NCBI GenBank assembly: GCA_029204225.1
Contig: CM055110.1
Coordinates: forward strand, 40,438,923 to 40,502,922
From: Diphasiastrum complanatum
Lineage: Eukaryota > Streptophyta > Lycopodiopsida > Lycopodiales > Lycopodiaceae
Length of the DNA: 64,000 nt
Direction of reading: 5' to 3'
Of this stretch, positions 1 to 11,123 are shown piece after piece (within the stretch, counting starts at the first letter, position 1; each line of letters begins with the position of its first letter). A program made the position numbers and the translations under genes. Under the pieces are notes generated by a model. That model was not told the DNA's origin. It searched no databases and worked only from the letters and a program-made list of their open reading frames with translations.

Positions 1-461
1 TAATCTATGAATTTGAGAATTAGCTTAATGAATCAGTCTCGGGTAGATCCAACCATTTCATTTTCATCCCGAGCTTTAGATTGCTCAAAAAGAATTTCAT
101 AGTAAAAATTGTTTCTTTGGGGATTCAGGAATGGCATAAGGTAAAGTGGTCTTAAAATTTTCAGTCCCCATTCCTCAGTATGTTTTCATACTAGTCATGG
201 TTTTACATAATTTCTTAGGAGGTTTAACTTCCTATTCATGATTTCAAAAGATACTTGAAATCTAGGTCCATTCCAAGTCATCCGATCATCAAGGTTTACT
301 TTCGCATTAAGTATGCAAACAAGTATAAACTAACATATGATGTCGTTCACTAAGCTACTAAAAGCTCAGATCACATAACTCACATGTTTAAAACATTCAA
401 AGCAAAAGTCTGATAGTATTGAATCAAAATCTTTCTTAAAAACAACTTAGGATTTAACATC

Positions 462-818
462 CTATCTAATGTTTTTCTCTAAAGTATTTCGAGATCTACA
501 TCTCAAACACTCTTGTGGTCCTAGTGGACAATCTTTATGGTTTAAGAAATTCTCCCTCTGTTTTACTAGTACGGCCTTCAATGATTTTATGGCCGAAACT
601 AGTCTCGGGTTGTACATTCTTGATAAGCATGGTCTTCTGGTCCTCCACAAGTAGGCTTCCAGTATTTCGTGGTCATCTAGTTCTTCCTCAGGCCTAGCAA
701 GAGTCTTGGTCTTCTTGATCTTTTCAAGGCAGTTCTTGCTTTTTGCTGCACAAGGCCTCTTAAACACCGGGTGGAGCTTTGTGTTCTTCTTCCATGCATA
801 AACATACAAAATCTTCAC
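462..818 (-). other. Unrecognised 118-codon open frame in an LTR-element leader
   Basis: The frame opens about 5 bases inside the primer-binding site of a minus-strand LTR retrotransposon, so it lies in the untranslated leader or the start of gag. The product is basic, with many Lys, Arg and Cys residues. I see no gag, zinc-knuckle or protease motif. It may be a chance frame. The rest of 1-461 is AT-rich and holds nothing I can name. Confidence 0.2.
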
Positions 819-822
819 ATCA

Positions 823-835
823 TGGCTCTGATACC
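823..835 (-). other. Primer-binding site (initiator-Met tRNA type) of a minus-strand LTR element
   Basis: The plus strand reads GGCTCTGATACCA, the reverse complement of the TGGTATCAGAGCC core that pairs with the 3' end of initiator-methionine tRNA in plant copia elements. It lies three bases from a TGTGAATTC terminus at 839, as expected for an LTR end. The element is therefore read leftward and continues off the window edge. Confidence 0.7.
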
Positions 836-838
836 AGG

Positions 839-2263
839 CTGTGAATTCGAGGGGTGAAGGCCTATCCTAAGTCCTTAAAGGCCAAAAGAATTAATTGGCT
901 TATCATTCACATGAAGCTAGTCTCGAATCAACTTCGTGAAAATCAACTAAGATTTTAAATCAAAGCTCAAAAAACATTACATCACATAGATTCATTCTCA
1001 CAATAGCGGAAGCACTGAGGGGTCAAGATGGGGACCCCCCCCCCCTCGAAGGATTCTTTCCTTATCATTATGCAAATCCATTTGGCCAATGCCAATTACA
1101 TATACAATGGATTCCAATAGGGATCTCAGATGTAGGAACATTAACTTACATAAACTTAGTCCATATTCCTTGTTCTTAATTCCATATCTAGCTTAGCAAA
1201 AGCATAGAAATTTCTTCATGAGTCTTAATCTTTCCGACATGCAATCATGTTGGATCTTAGATTCTTGTCATGCGATCCCAATGGATCTTAGATTCTTTAC
1301 ATGCAATCGTAAGGGTTCATATATTCTTTGCATGCAATCACAAGGGTTTATAGATTCTTTACATGCAACTGTCTGAAGTGACATGCAATCATAGGGATTC
1401 ATAGATTCTTAACATGCAATTGTCATGAAGTGACATGAAATCATAAAGGTTCATAGATTCTTGACATGCAACTGTCATGAAGTGACATGCATGGCCTTTC
1501 AGGAATGCATGGAGTGACATGCAAGCTTCAAAACTGACATGCAAGCTTTAGATCTGACATGCAAACTCTAGATCTGACATGCATGGGCAATAGACCATTG
1601 ATGCTATGACATGCAAGCTTCCAAACTGACATGCAAAGACAATAGGCCACTGATGCTATGACATGCAAGCTCTACATTTGACATGCATAGATAATAGGCC
1701 ACTGATACTATGACATCCATTCTGACATATGGGTAACAGTTTCAAGAGCATACCATTCGAGAGAAGGTGAAAGTGAGAGAGGGAGAGAGAGAGTGTGTGT
1801 GTTTGTGTGGTGATCTGAGAGTGAGATAGAAATCCGAGGGTTTGAGCTCCAATTAATCCTGCAATCACAAAAATGACATAGTCTCCTTGAGGTATTCCCT
1901 CAATCCTCTTTTCCAGAGCACCTGTACACAACAAAAAATAAAATGGCACAGTCTGGATGCATTATCCCTTTATCCTCCTGTTAGAGGGGCGCATTTCCAC
2001 TTATATAGAGAGTGGAGAGGCCTTCAAAAGTGAGTGAGTTGTCAAGTTCAAGTGTATGAGGTGTGAGGGAGACTCCAATTGGACTTAGGGAGAAGTGGAG
2101 TGCATGGATGAGGTGTTTTAGTTAGGGAGGGTGAATGGGTGATGTGTACTAGCTTGGGAGAGTTATTATGGTGAGTTGGCATATGAAGTGAGAGTGTAGG
2201 AGGGCGCCCCATTCTAGGTGTCAACTAGCCTAGAATGCATGTGAAAAAGTAGGTGGGAGGTAG
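839..2263 (-). mobile_element. LTR (5' LTR of a minus-strand element), outer end not resolved
   Basis: This sequence abuts the PBS at 823-835 and starts with the TG dinucleotide expected at an LTR edge. No protein is recognisable. It contains a C-run near 1037-1049, an ACATGCA-rich tandem region, a short GA/GT microsatellite near 1770-1810 and GA-rich DNA to about 2160. The far edge may be cut by the copia LTR that begins at 2264. Extent is inferred; only the PBS-proximal edge is supported. Confidence 0.4.
1235..1725. repeat. Degenerate tandem array rich in ACATGCA
   Basis: Units of roughly 25-60 bp repeat the word GACATGCA or ACATGCAA about twenty times. The left half alternates with TCATAGATTCTT-like spacers. 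The right half alternates with CAAGCTT and AATAGGCCACTGATGCTATG-like spacers. The array lies inside the putative LTR. CATGCA is the RY/Sph core bound by plant B3 transcription factors, but any regulatory role is inference. Confidence 0.75.
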
Positions 2264-2522
2264 ACTTAGAATTTGCTTTGCACAGGAACACAGATCATGC
2301 TACACAGTAACACAGACATAAAACACTCTCCACAGCAAGCTCACATAGCAACTATATTTCTCAAAATGAAATTACACTGTGCATACAGCTGTTCACTCAG
2401 ACAACCCATGCATGACCCAGGTTGCCGTTGGCGGGATGCGTGTCCCGTCGACTTGCCTCGTGGCGAGGCCAACTGATAGGACCCACATTACAGTAACACC
2501 GTGATTCTACTTTAATTCTAAC
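2264..2522 (-). mobile_element. Copia LTR, 3' copy of a minus-strand element
   Basis: This 259-bp sequence matches 19646-19918 at very roughly 87% by eye. It is bounded by ACTTAGAATT and AATTCTAACT, near-inverted ends. A purine-rich tract (on the minus strand, AAAAGAGAGAG) and then the decayed copia RNase H C-terminus lie immediately to its right, so it is the 3' LTR. The 19.6-kb copy carries a PBS at its inner edge. No target-site duplication is visible. Confidence 0.75.
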
Positions 2523-2582
2523 TCTCTCTTTTAAAGCAGAGTCTACTTTTTATACAGTCATATACATAATTTTAACGTTAAC

Positions 2583-4012
2583 AAACTTTAAGTACAGAAA
2601 GCTTTGATTTGAACTTATCAAACTTTTCTCCAACAAGTGGCTTAGTGAAAATATCAGCTAGTTGTTCTTCTGTGCTACAATGAACAACATGAATTTCATG
2701 ACTAAGCAGCCTCTCATGTATAAAGTGATACTAAATCTCAATGTGTTTAGTTCTCTTGTGGAACACTAGATTCTTTGCTAGCTGAATGCCACTCTAACTG
2801 TCGCTATGTAGGCTTTTTCTGCTTCATGCCAAATTCTTCCAAGATTTGTCTCAACCATATAGCTTCATGTGCTGCACTACACATTGCCTTATACCCTGCT
2901 TCTATGGTGGATAGAGCAATTGTGCTTTGCTTATTACTAGACCAGGAAAAAAAACTACCACAAAACTGGAATACATACCCTGTGGCGGATCTACGATCAT
3001 CATAGTCACCTCCCCAATCCACATCCACATAACCACACAACTCAGGTAACCCATCATGCTTCTTGTAAATCAAGCCATAAACTGAAGTGCCTTTCACATA
3101 ATGCAAAATGCGTTTAGCTGCCTTCCAATGCGTTTTTGTAGGTGCTGTCATAAATTGACTTACAATGACAACAACATAGCATATATCTGGTCTAGTCGTG
3201 ATAAGGTAAATCGAGCTCCCTGCTAACTGCCTATACAGTGTAGCATCAAACTCAAATTGTTCCATGAGGTCTTTCTTGATCATATCTATCATCTCTTGAT
3301 TGTTTCCTGTAATAATCAAGTCATCAACATAAAGAGCAATCAAAGCAACCATACCATCAAAGCATAAGACATATAGATTTGGATCAGAGTGTGTTCTCAC
3401 CATCCCCTTTAAATGAAAGTAGGCATCAATCCTGCTATACCACGCACATGGTGTCTGTTTAAGACCATAAAGTGTTTTCTTTAAGCGACATACTTTATTT
3501 TCCTGTCCCTTTGCTACAAAGCCTTCAGGTTGATCCATGAACACCTCTTCTTCTAACTCACCATTTAGAAAAGCAGATTTCACATCCATCTGATGCAAAG
3601 GCCAACCAAAATGTGAAGGTAAAAAAATAAGTAGACGTAGAGTATTCCACTTACATACTGGCGCAAAGGTCTCCTCATAGTCGATGCCTTTACTTTGTGC
3701 ATACCCTTTGATCACCATTCTTGCCTTGTGCTTTGCTATACTTCCATCTGCATGGTACTTAGTCCTGTATATCCATTTGCAACCAATGGGTTTCTTGCCA
3801 ACTGGTGGTTCTACTAAGTCCCATGTGCTATGCTTAGCAATTGACTCCATCTCCTCTCCCATGGCCTTGACCCAAATGTCATCATCCTTTGCTTCACCAT
3901 AAGTCGAAGGTTCTTTGCTTCGATTCAAGATATGATTAGCTGTGTTGCATGCTTCTGCCCAAAAAGTATTTGGCAAACCCTTGCTCTTAAGCATTGCCCT
4001 AGCCATCTCCAC
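2583..4012 (-). pseudogene. Copia reverse transcriptase-RNase H, internally deleted
   Basis: A 402-codon frame (2804-4012) starts in the end of integrase (NTANHILNRS), jumps directly to the pre-RT linker (DDDIWVKAM), and runs through RT. It has KWIYRTKYHADG, QMDVKSAFLNGELEEEV and the catalytic YVDDL near residue 230. A second jump removes the segment between MEQFEF and DATLYRQLAGSS, then RNase H follows with GYVDVDWGGD. In the usual STxEAEY motif the second Glu is Gly. Below 2804 a frameshift and stops interrupt the RNase H tail, which ends at DIFTKPLVGEKF and a stop near 2583. Both large deletions keep the frame. It is a dead Ty1-copia pol. Confidence 0.9.
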
Positions 4013-4019
4013 AATGGAT

Positions 4020-4907
4020 CTGTTTTTCCATTCTGCAACTCCATTCTGTTGTGGTGAATAGGGTGCAGTAGTTTGTCTCTTGATCCCCTAATCCTTGCAA
4101 AAATTTATAAACTCTGTCGAAAAATACTCGTCGCCACCATCTGATCTGAGAGTCTTAATATAACAACCTGTTTTTTTTTTCAACTAGAGCCTTGAGCTCT
4201 CTAAACTTGGCAAAAGCATCAGATTTTTTGCTTATGAAATAAATCTAGATATGTCTATTGTGGTCATGAATGAATGTGATGAAATAGTAACAACCACTAA
4301 TGGACCTAGTTTGTATTGGTCCACACAAATCACTATGAACAAGATCAAGAATGTCATTGGCTCTTCTTGCTCCATCTTTGGAAAATCTCTCTCTATCATG
4401 TTATCCCAAAATGCAACCCTCACAAATTTTTCCTTCAAAAGAGATATCAGGCAATCCAACAACTAGATTACCTCTTTTAAGGATTTGCAAGCTTTGAGCA
4501 CTGATATGACCAAATCTTTGATGCCAAAGGTCACTTTGACTATCAACAATGCTTACCATAGCTTGAGTAAAATATCTTGCATTCAATTTTTAGAGTCGAT
4601 TCCCATTGACTCTAGCTCCTATAGCAATCACTTTGTAGTGATTCTTGATGTCTTTGACAAGACATTTGTCATTGTCAAACTCAACCTTGAGTTGTTGATC
4701 AGCCACCATCCCAACATTAGATAGTAAATTGTTAGCTAAGCCAGGTACATATTGCACATTGCTTATCCACTTTATCATCTCGCTAGCTAACTTCACTGGC
4801 ACCACTCCAAATCCTTTAACATATAGCAATTGGCCATCAGCTTGTCCAACTTCATGACCATTGTGAGTTACCTTGAGTTCTGAAAACCACTCTTTCCTTG
4901 AAGTCAT
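4020..4907 (-). pseudogene. Copia protease end, GAG-pre-integrase and integrase core, frameshifted
   Basis: The 4590-4907 frame carries the region after the protease (YVPGLANNLLSNVG, KVEFDNDKCLVKD). The 4401-4586 frame carries the GAG-pre-integrase domain with DLWHQRFGHIS and ends at CEGCILG. Beyond it, in shifted frames, ILDLVHSDLCGP marks the first catalytic Asp of the integrase, followed by degraded sequence to about 4020. Stops and frameshifts separate all three pieces. It belongs to the same minus-strand copia as 2583-4012. Confidence 0.85.
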
Positions 4908-5098
4908 GTACCAGGTATCCTTGGCTTAATCACTTGTCATTAATGCTGTAATGAACAAGTTTGAACTTTCACCTATATCATCTTCATATTGATCATCATT
5001 GTATTGATGTTGATTAACATAGTTGTCTTCATAATAATCATCATCAAATTGATGTTGATTAGCATAATTGTCTGCTTTTCATTTGCCTGTTCTTTGTT

Positions 5099-5875
5099 CT
5101 ATCTCCTTCTGTTTCTTGAAGCACTCACGCTCTCAATGGCCAGGTTTGTTGTAGTATCTACAATTTCCAGGTTTATTTTGCCTAGAATAGTTGTGTCCTT
5201 GAACTCGGCCTTGATTCCAACTGCCTCAAGTCGGGCCATCATTGAATTGTTCTTGAAATTCTTGGAACGATCCACGATTTGAATTTTTACCTCTTGATTG
5301 GTGTCTTCCACGACCAAATCTGCCACCACGTCCTCTGACTGCAAGAGCTTGATCAAATTTCCTGTTGTGACAACTCAAGTTCTCTTGACGTTGTTCTTCC
5401 TACAAAAGCAATCCACCTAACTCTTCATAGGTTGGAAGATTTTTCCATGTGGCTATACTTGTCACAAACATCTGATGTGACTCACTCAAACTATTCAATG
5501 TCAATTTCACGAGGTTGCACCATCATCCATTCGTAATGTGTGTAGCTTCATCTTCACGAATAACACTCGAGATGTGTTTGTGGTCTCAAACAATGCCTTC
5601 AATGTATCCCTTGTTTCTTTTGGTCCTTCTGAATCTAAAATGTAGGGAATCATTGCATCTCTAACTAATAAGTTGATGAAATTTTGTGCTTTCTGTTTTC
5701 TCTTGTGAAATGCCTGCTGATCTTCTTCAATCAATGGCCTTGTCTCTTCGCCTGTCATGATCTCTCATAGCTCCTCCCATCAAAATGTTCTTCAATTTGA
5801 ATTTCCAAACTGCATAGTTGCCGGCTCCTTCCAATTTGCTTGACTCATTAAGGACACTCTTGCTTAGAGTTGCCA
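5099..5875 (-). pseudogene. Copia gag, frameshifted, zinc knuckle damaged
   Basis: The likely gag start is the ATG at 5875 (MATLSKSVLNES, then NYAVWKFKLKNIL), the canonical copia gag N-terminus. A frameshift near 5758 moves the reading into MTGEETRPLIEEDQQ, which runs to about 5507. The C-terminal RGRGG-type basic region and zinc knuckle lie near 5130-5340 in another frame. The knuckle reads CRYYNKPGH then a stop then EREC, so its second Cys is replaced and it is interrupted. Upstream the usual leader is replaced by an unrelated dispersed repeat from about 5940. Confidence 0.85.
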
Positions 5876-5939
5876 TTACTGGATAGATGAGTCTAGATCA
5901 CGAAATTTATCACACCACAGTATATTTTTGGATGTACAC

Positions 5940-6715
5940 CTGATATCGGTACGACGTGCGAATGTACGACTACTCGAGATTCTCTTTAGCTCGCGCATGT
6001 GGATCCAATATTGGTACGGATATGTGATATCGGTGTGATGCAGAGATGTACGACTGCTCTGAATTTTCTTTACCTCTAGCGCGTCGATCCGATATTGGTA
6101 CTGATATGCGATATCGGTATGACGCGCGGATGTACAACTGCTCTTGGTTTTCTCTACCTCTGTCATATCAATCAGATATTGGTATAGACAAGATGAAAAG
6201 TAGAGAGAATATAAGAACTTTTAGAGGGAATATTCTACATTTTCCACTTCGGCGCGGTGGCTATGCTGCCTCCTCTTTGCAAAGATTTTGAAATGTGTGA
6301 TCGTTCAAAAGATATAGATCAGTAATGTGAAAAGTGTGAAGCCTTTTAACTTTGATTGGCAATACTAGACATTGTCTAGTGTGATTTGTGATACCCCAAA
6401 CAAACAAATGAGAGATTTCTTGGCAAACTCTCACACAAATGGCACTTTTCACAACAACTAGGAAGTATTGTAAAAATCTCTCCCACTCAACAGATTTTCA
6501 ATCTGTCTGATGCTACCTTGGCCTTTCTGATGCCTCTGGGACTATGCTTTTCACAACAACTAGGAAGTATTGTAATCTCTCCACTCAACAGATTTTCAGT
6601 CTTCTGATGTAGCCCTAGCCTTTTTGATGCCTCCGAGACTATGTCTTCGTTTCCCACTGATGATTCTGAGATCCAAACCTGCAAATTACACCAAAGAAGA
6701 ATTTTCAAGCTCTTA
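5940..6715. repeat. Dispersed repeat R1, copy A
   Basis: This block matches 41111-41880 along its length in the same orientation. Its first 250 bp are three tandem units of about 84 bp starting near 5943, 6027 and 6111, each with GATATCGGT and ATGTACGAC. Its right part has two copies of a CTCAACAGATTTTCA-type segment (near 6485 and 6588). Open frames inside it (5876-6166, 6487-6768 minus) look like by-products. In copy B the block ends near a PBS-like site, so R1 may be LTR-element leader sequence. Confidence 0.7.
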
Positions 6716-7143
6716 TGAAGACTGGAACATCTTTTGGAGGATCTTCTTGTGTACATGGAGCTATACAAGTGGATGGATGTTATCTTGCTGTAAAATCAAG
6801 TATTGGATCTGGAAAACAAAGTTTGTTCAATGACTTTGATGTTCAAGTTGAAGATCAAGAGATTGATGTCAAAGTGCTTCAACTAGTCAACAGGGAAGTT
6901 GGCAATTTGGAGCTAGTAAAGAACATCAAAGGAGAGGTAATTGGCAAAGATGTTATGGATATGTTTTGCAGCATATTGAAGACTCAAGTAAGGTCAAAGG
7001 AGCAGCAAGGAAGTGTTGTTCAAGTTTACTTTACTTGTTCTATCTCATATTTGAGCATTTTCATGTGGATGTGTGCAAATTGTCAAGATATTGTAAAACT
7101 AGCTACATTGGTGAACATCGTTTTGATGTTGGATTTGTACTAG
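6715..7143 (+). other. Unrecognised 142-codon open frame between R1 and a copia tail
   Basis: The first half is acidic and reads like a plausible protein (DVQVEDQEIDVKV, LVNREVGNLELVKNIKG). The second half is hydrophobic and Cys-rich. I recognise no domain. A second frame overlaps it at 6966-7289. The stretch leads directly into the copia RNase H tail and 3' LTR on the same strand, so it may be spacer or captured sequence in a non-autonomous element. Confidence 0.25.
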
Positions 7144-7569
7144 AATTCTTGGCTGGTTTTGCTGATGGAAATGAAGCTATTGGAGGCTCATTATGTCACT
7201 CACTCATGGTCAAGTCATCAAGGCTTGATGACATCTTATTGAAGATGGAGATGGAAGCTCATTCATGGAGTATCATGGTGGATACATGACAACAAAGGAC
7301 AAAGAAGGAGGAGACATGCGAGCAAAAGTTGATCACTCACATCTATTGATTGTTTGCTGTATTTTTTCAGAGAGTTCAGAGTTGCATGGATTTTACATAT
7401 CAAGATGTAACTAGAACATGAAGAACCAAATAGAATGTAAAGAAATAGTGAAGCATCCCAAGTAGACACTATTCTCTATATCAATTATGGTTGTTTCTAG
7501 TTTGAGCATTACATGATCATTGAAAGGAGGTCTATTCTTAGGAAGAAGATCATTCTTATGATGGATCAA

Positions 7570-7789
7570 AGTTCTATTGTCAAAAACTATGCTAGGAGCA
7601 AGCATGTTGAGATACAATATCATTTTGTGAGGGAGCAAGTCATTGCAAAGGAGGTGGAGTTTCAACATGTGTCTTAAAGGGAATGTGTAGCAGATATCTT
7701 CACCAAAGAATTGGGAAAAGACTTGTTCATGAATCATAGGACTTCACTTAAAGTATTCTCAAAGTCTATGCTAAAACTAGTTGAAGAGG
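7570..7789 (+). pseudogene. C-terminal end of copia RNase H
   Basis: The plus strand encodes SKHVEIQYHFVREQV, an in-frame stop, then ECVADIFTKELGKD, the canonical end of copia pol. A purine-rich tract (TTGAAGAGGGAG, ending at 7792) and an LTR follow immediately. The catalytic part of RNase H and all of RT are absent upstream. Confidence 0.85.
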
Positions 7790-7792
7790 GAG

Positions 7793-8400
7793 TGTGAAAG
7801 ATTCAACTAGTTTCATCACATTTTGCAATATTTTCATATTTGGCATATTGAGGCCAAAACTTGTTTTAGACTTAGAGGTTGACTTTTCAAAGTTCAATAG
7901 TCTAAATTTTATTTGAATAGACACTTTTTGAAAGTTTGGGAAAGTTAGAATGCGAGTTGGAGTAGATTCAAATTTGAATAGTTGGGTACATTGAATCTAG
8001 ACCCAAAATTATAAGGGTTAGCATTTTGGAGGGAAAGCCAAGTGGCCAAATAGGGTTTGAACCTGTTATAAAAGGATGTAACTCATGGAGAGAGGAATCT
8101 TCTCTCTTCTCTATCTCATTTCATGCTTTTACATGGTCCTCCTGGATTCTACTATCCATTGGTGCACTATCTTGGTGATTGCTTGCAATTCTATGTGTAG
8201 AATGATGTATATTTGCTATTTTTGGATCCACACGTGTGAAAGACAGTAGCTTGCTGGTTTTGTATGATAGCAATAGTACATTTTTATTTCATTCAAGTTT
8301 GATCAAGTTCTATTGGTGTTTGCATCTCATTTTGTGTGTAGATGCTGATTTTTCTACATTGGTGAGATTGGTAGTGTATTTCTCTTTCTAACCAAAGATC
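7793..8400 (+). mobile_element. 3' LTR of a plus-strand copia, right edge uncertain
   Basis: It begins TGTGAAAGATTCAAC directly after a polypurine tract. A TATA-like TATAAAAG lies at about 8067-8074. A perfect CACACGTGTG palindrome is at 8229-8238. Shortened relatives of its 5' part occur at 10691-10860 and about 53158-53280. The right end is set only by where the oppositely oriented gag begins. Confidence 0.7.
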
Positions 8401-8402
8401 AT

Positions 8403-8862
8403 TCAAGTAGATTGGATCTTAAGGATCTGAAATCTTTCACTATCCTTTACTCTCATTACATATGATGAAGCACTCTCATCTACTCTATGATAACTTAGAA
8501 AGATTTGGTTTCTAAGTGTAAGTAATCTAGAAGTATTCTTAATTTCATAGATTGTTTTTAGAGTGTCCCAAGCCTCCTTGGAAGTGGTGCATGTACTGAT
8601 ATCTCTTAACACTTCATTTGTGACATTAATTTTAGAAAATTAAGGGCATTCTGGTTCATTTATTGAATGTTGCAGCTTCATTAGGTGCTGCAGGTTCTTC
8701 TTCAGCTCCACTCACAATGTCCATTACATCTTGTAGAATCAATAATGATTCCATTCTAATCTTCCACTTTGCATAATTGGAAGATGTCAATCTCTCACTA
8801 TGCTCCAAGAAATGTGAACCAGATGAAGACGTCTTCTCTATGAGAAATTCAAGTAATGACAA
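8403..8862 (-). pseudogene. Copia gag N-terminal fragment
   Basis: The frame 8656-8862 starts MSLLEFLIEKTSSSGSHF and continues SSNYAKWKIRMESLL, close to the gag of the intact element at 32244. The second frame (8403-8612) carries TSKEAWDTLKTIYE and SSYVMRVKD before diverging near 8425. A frameshift separates the two. The rest of gag and all of pol are missing to the left, where a plus-strand LTR abuts. A PBS and LTR lie upstream at 9597-10383. Confidence 0.85.
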
Positions 8863-9596
8863 AGATGGAGTTGCAAATGTTGTTTGTTATCTCAACTTAG
8901 GATCTAACACTGATAATGTTGATCCAACCTATGAAATCTAGCAGTTGAATGTGAGATCAAACTCTCAACAGAAAAAATCTATCTATCTTGAATTTGGATC
9001 TTGCTTCAGTCATAGAAATGAAGCACATGCAAGTAAGAAGTCTATCTCTCCCACAAGTTTCAAAGAACTGATAAACTCTCTAGGAATTTACTTTCAACTC
9101 AGACACAATAATTTGTGTGAAATGAAAAGTCTAAGACCTTACAAAACTTACTTCTATCCAATTCTACTTGATTGACAATGAAAATTGAAAAAATTGGTGA
9201 AAAAGAACTAATGTGTGCTCACTTTGGCATATCCCACAAGATGAGTACTCTCTCAAACTCTCTGATGTCCTAAAATTCTTCTAAAAATAAATCAAATTGA
9301 TTTAGAAACTCGAGCAACACGTTCTACTTTTCAATACCTATCCAATAAGCTATAGAACATCAAATTTGGATCATTCATTGAGAAGTAGCACTCAAACAAA
9401 GAGGGCTGATTTCACACGTGTGAGCTCTGTGTCTGTACAGGGCTCAATTGGAACAGATCAGGCTTGATTTGATCCACTTATGGTCCACAGATGGCTTGTT
9501 TATCACTGAGTTTGGATTCCTCTCCCAAATCTGAGTTCTTGCAAGCAAAAGCACTATTGTTCTGATGTATACACCCTCACCTCTTCAAATCATGAA
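8863..9596 (-). other. Leader of the minus-strand copia between gag and its PBS
   Basis: No credible protein is seen. The frame 8945-9175 on the plus strand is taken as chance. A perfect CACACGTGTG palindrome is at 9413-9422. The length (about 0.7 kb from PBS to gag start) is like the leader of the intact element at 31459-32243. Confidence 0.55.
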
Positions 9597-9608
9597 GCTC
9601 TGATACCA
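9597..9608 (-). other. Primer-binding site of the minus-strand copia
   Basis: GCTCTGATACCA on the plus strand is the reverse complement of TGGTATCAGAGC. It directly abuts an LTR end (TGTGAAGTTTTTAGC at 9609). Confidence 0.85.
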
Positions 9609-10383
9609 TGTGAAGTTTTTAGCACATGTGAACTTCACCACACACCTTACAGGATCTTACTGAGGTGTTGTGATTGCACAAGATTGATCAGAGAACAAAT
9701 TACTTGAAAAATCTAAGACAAGAGCACAATGGCATACAACAAACTGTAAAAACTAACTTCTCACTATGAGGAATGAATGTTAGAAATAATGCGCTTACAA
9801 TACCTGCAAAACATCTTCTTCTTCAACTGTGGATTTGATGATTGTTCTTGACCTTGAGTCTGTTTCTGATTCGTTGTAGCCTTCTTGGAGCTTTTCTGCT
9901 TCTGTCGCTTCAAGCCTTTGTTGACAAATAGAGCCTGAGAGGATGCTTAGTATGGGGATAACCACTGCTCTCGAGTAGAGAGAGAAAATCAACACTTTAC
10001 AACTCGGGTAGAGAGAGAATGAGTCCAAAACATCAAAATCTCAATATTCACTATATGGCAAAACATGCCACAGTTTCTCTACATCAAAGAAACTCGAATT
10101 CTTACAGTGGAGTTGCATGGAAAGTCCACTTAAATTAGTTAACTCAATTAGCTGGGATCCACATGTGTAACTGCATGCATGGATATTGCATGTACTACAT
10201 GTCACCTCTCAAAATTGCCTAGACATGTGTAGATCACAAAAACTACTTTGCATGTTGCATGCCTGCACTCTGAATGACATTGCATGTAAACTAAACTTTT
10301 GCATGACATCAAATTTGTATCTACCTAACTCAAACTTGACCTATTACTCGAGATAGGAAGGTATTATTTTACTAATCTTCACA
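9609..10383 (-). mobile_element. 5' LTR of a minus-strand copia (775 bp)
   Basis: The block is bounded by TGTGAAG at 9609 and CTTCACA at 10377-10383, perfect inverted ends, and sits directly beside the PBS. Sequence beyond 10383 changes abruptly into a relative of 7313-7995, as expected if this element inserted into another one. The matching 3' LTR is not found to the left. The 9795-10028 minus frame inside it has no known domain. Confidence 0.8.
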
Positions 10384-10860
10384 AAGCAAATGGTCATCAC
10401 TCACATTTATTGTTTGGTTGTTGTAATTTTCCAGAGAGTTCAAAGTTTGAAACAGGGAGAAATCATTTCATTCACATTTTATTTGGTTCTTAATGTTCCA
10501 GTTATATCTTGATGTGTAAAATTGATGTAAGAAATAGTAAAGCATCCAATTTGGACACTATTCTCTATATCAATTATGAAAGATACTTACCTTAGAAAGG
10601 AGATCAATACTTAGGATGAAGATCATTTTAAACTTGGATCAAAGTAGTATGGTTAAGATTATGCCAAAACTAGTTGAAGAGGGAGTGTGAGAGATTTTAA
10701 CAAGTTTAGTCATATTTTGGTAAATTGTCAATTGAGGTAGAAACTCATTTTAGAATTAGAGATAAACTTTTTGAAGTTATAATAGTTTAAAATACATTCA
10801 ATAACACGTTTTGAAAGTGTGGGAAAGTTGGTAGTCGAGTTTGAGAGAGATTAAGGTGAG
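10384..10860 (+). repeat. Shortened relative of the 7.3-8.0 kb copia 3' end
   Basis: The order of matches is the same as at 7313-7995: ATCACTCACAT, AGAGAGTTCA, TAGACACTATTCTCTATATCAATTATG-like, GGAGATCAATACTTAGGA, AACTAGTTGAAGAGGGAG, then an LTR start at 10691. The RNase H tail coding segment present at 7570-7740 is absent here. It starts exactly at the edge of the 9609-10383 LTR. Confidence 0.7.
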
Positions 10861-11123
10861 AGGTGCTCTTGAGTTGCTTTGTCCGAGTATCTTGGGGATT
10901 CGTCAGAATCAACCAATATCATCTCACCCCTAATGTGTTGCAGGACCCACTACAACTCATATTAGATGATGTTGTTCCGCTTCCGCATTGGCGTCTTCGA
11001 TCGGCACTTGGAAAAGCGTAGATCCTCTTTTGCTTACATAAAACCAAGTGTTTATTATCGCCAGTCTTTATCACAAAAACTATTTTTCACAAATTGTCAC
11101 AATTGGATCAGAATGTCTTTTTG
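10861..11123. other. No feature recognised
   Basis: Mixed-composition sequence without a coherent frame or repeat. It separates the LTR remnant from a degenerate minus-strand coding-like stretch. Confidence 0.4.

Noticed and set aside
4251-4724. Plus-strand open frames
   Set aside because: Shadows of the minus-strand copia integrase and protease region.
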